This document shows positions 6,263 to 6,446 of a stretch of DNA of 6,446 nt, piece after piece. The notes beneath the pieces were generated by a model. It saw nothing but the letters and a program-made list of their open reading frames with translations, was not told the DNA's origin and did no database searches. Source of the stretch: JBNKDD01 sp050288085 (GTDB lineage: Bacteria; Chloroflexota; Anaerolineae; Aggregatilineales; UBA3940); NCBI GenBank assembly GCA_050288085.1, contig JBNKDD010000317.1, positions 1 through 6,446 of the forward strand. Reading direction: 5' to 3'. The position numbers were made by a program, and so were the translations under genes. The first letter of the stretch is position 1. Each line of letters starts with the position of its first letter.

Positions 6263-6446
6263 TCAGCCTTTAACCGAACCGGTGAACGCGCCCCCAATGA
6301 CATAGCGTTGAGCGATCAGAAATACAATCGCCACAGGCACTACCATGATTAGCCCGAACAATGCGGCTTCGGCTTGTTGATAACCGACCATGACACCGGG
6401 GCTGGGGTTGAATCCGGGACGGAGGGCGGAGGTGGCCGCGACAAAT
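6263..6446 (-). CDS. Carbohydrate ABC transporter permease, MalG type (C-terminal 60 residues)
   Basis: The frame is open to the right edge of the window and ends in TGA at 6263-6265. The 60 visible residues contain a hydrophobic final transmembrane helix (about 28-45 of the fragment, LFGLIMVVPVAIVFLIAQ). It is followed by QRY and a short tail ending GAFTGSVKG. This QRY...GxxxGxVKG ending is characteristic of the MalG/CUT1 family of inner-membrane permeases for oligosaccharides. The partner permease, the binding protein and the rest of this gene should lie upstream, beyond the window. The stop codon is 43 nt from the esterase start on the same strand, so the transporter and enzymes are probably co-transcribed. 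The imported sugar cannot be judged from this fragment. Confidence 0.85.
   Translation of the reverse strand, partial: FVAATSALRPGFNPSPGVMVGYQQAEAALFGLIMVVPVAIVFLIAQRYVIGGAFTGSVKG

Noticed and set aside
6161..6352. Plus-strand 63-codon open frame bridging the esterase start and permease end
   Set aside because: It spans two minus-strand genes and their intergenic hairpin; the minus-strand permease tail is clearly the real coding sequence.

Overview
The window looks like bacterial chromosomal DNA of mixed, roughly balanced base composition. A Chloroflexota (Anaerolineae-like) source is my best guess. The reasons are the Pro/Ser/Thr-rich linker behind a lipoprotein signal, a group II intron whose protein carries an HNH domain, and a set of cytoplasmic glycosidases next to a sugar ABC permease. 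This is inference from style, not a marker gene. Some Bacillota could look similar.

Layout. Positions 1 to about 335 (+ strand) are the 3' end of a group II intron: the last 77 residues of its reverse transcriptase/maturase (HNH domain), then RNA domains V and VI with a recognisable bulged branch-point A at 329. The rest of the window is one minus-strand gene series, read right to left: the C-terminus of a MalG-type sugar ABC permease (6446-6263), a secreted CE1-type lipoprotein esterase (6219-4927), a GH36 alpha-galactosidase-type enzyme (4885-2726) and a GH31 YicI-like alpha-glycosidase (2719-347). Gaps are 43, 41 and 6 nt with no evident terminator between genes, so this is very probably an operon. 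No stretch over 300 bases lacks a gene or intron sequence.

How the genes could work together. The esterase is predicted to be membrane-anchored outside the cytoplasm and could remove ester decorations from plant-type polysaccharide or oligosaccharide. The ABC transporter, most of it off the window, would import the oligosaccharides. The two glycosidases show no signal peptide and would remove alpha-linked sugar side groups (galactose-like and xylose- or glucose-like) in the cytoplasm. A hemicellulose such as xyloglucan or an ester-decorated glycan fits, but the substrate cannot be read from sequence alone.

The intron lies in the opposite orientation and ends 11 nt beyond the stop codon of the last enzyme gene, so it caps the operon without breaking it. 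Two details suggest it may be decaying: an extra base in the catalytic domain V, and the loss of a usually conserved His in the HNH domain. I see no clearly undescribed system. The most interesting points are the non-canonical active-site residues of both glycosidases and the state of the intron.
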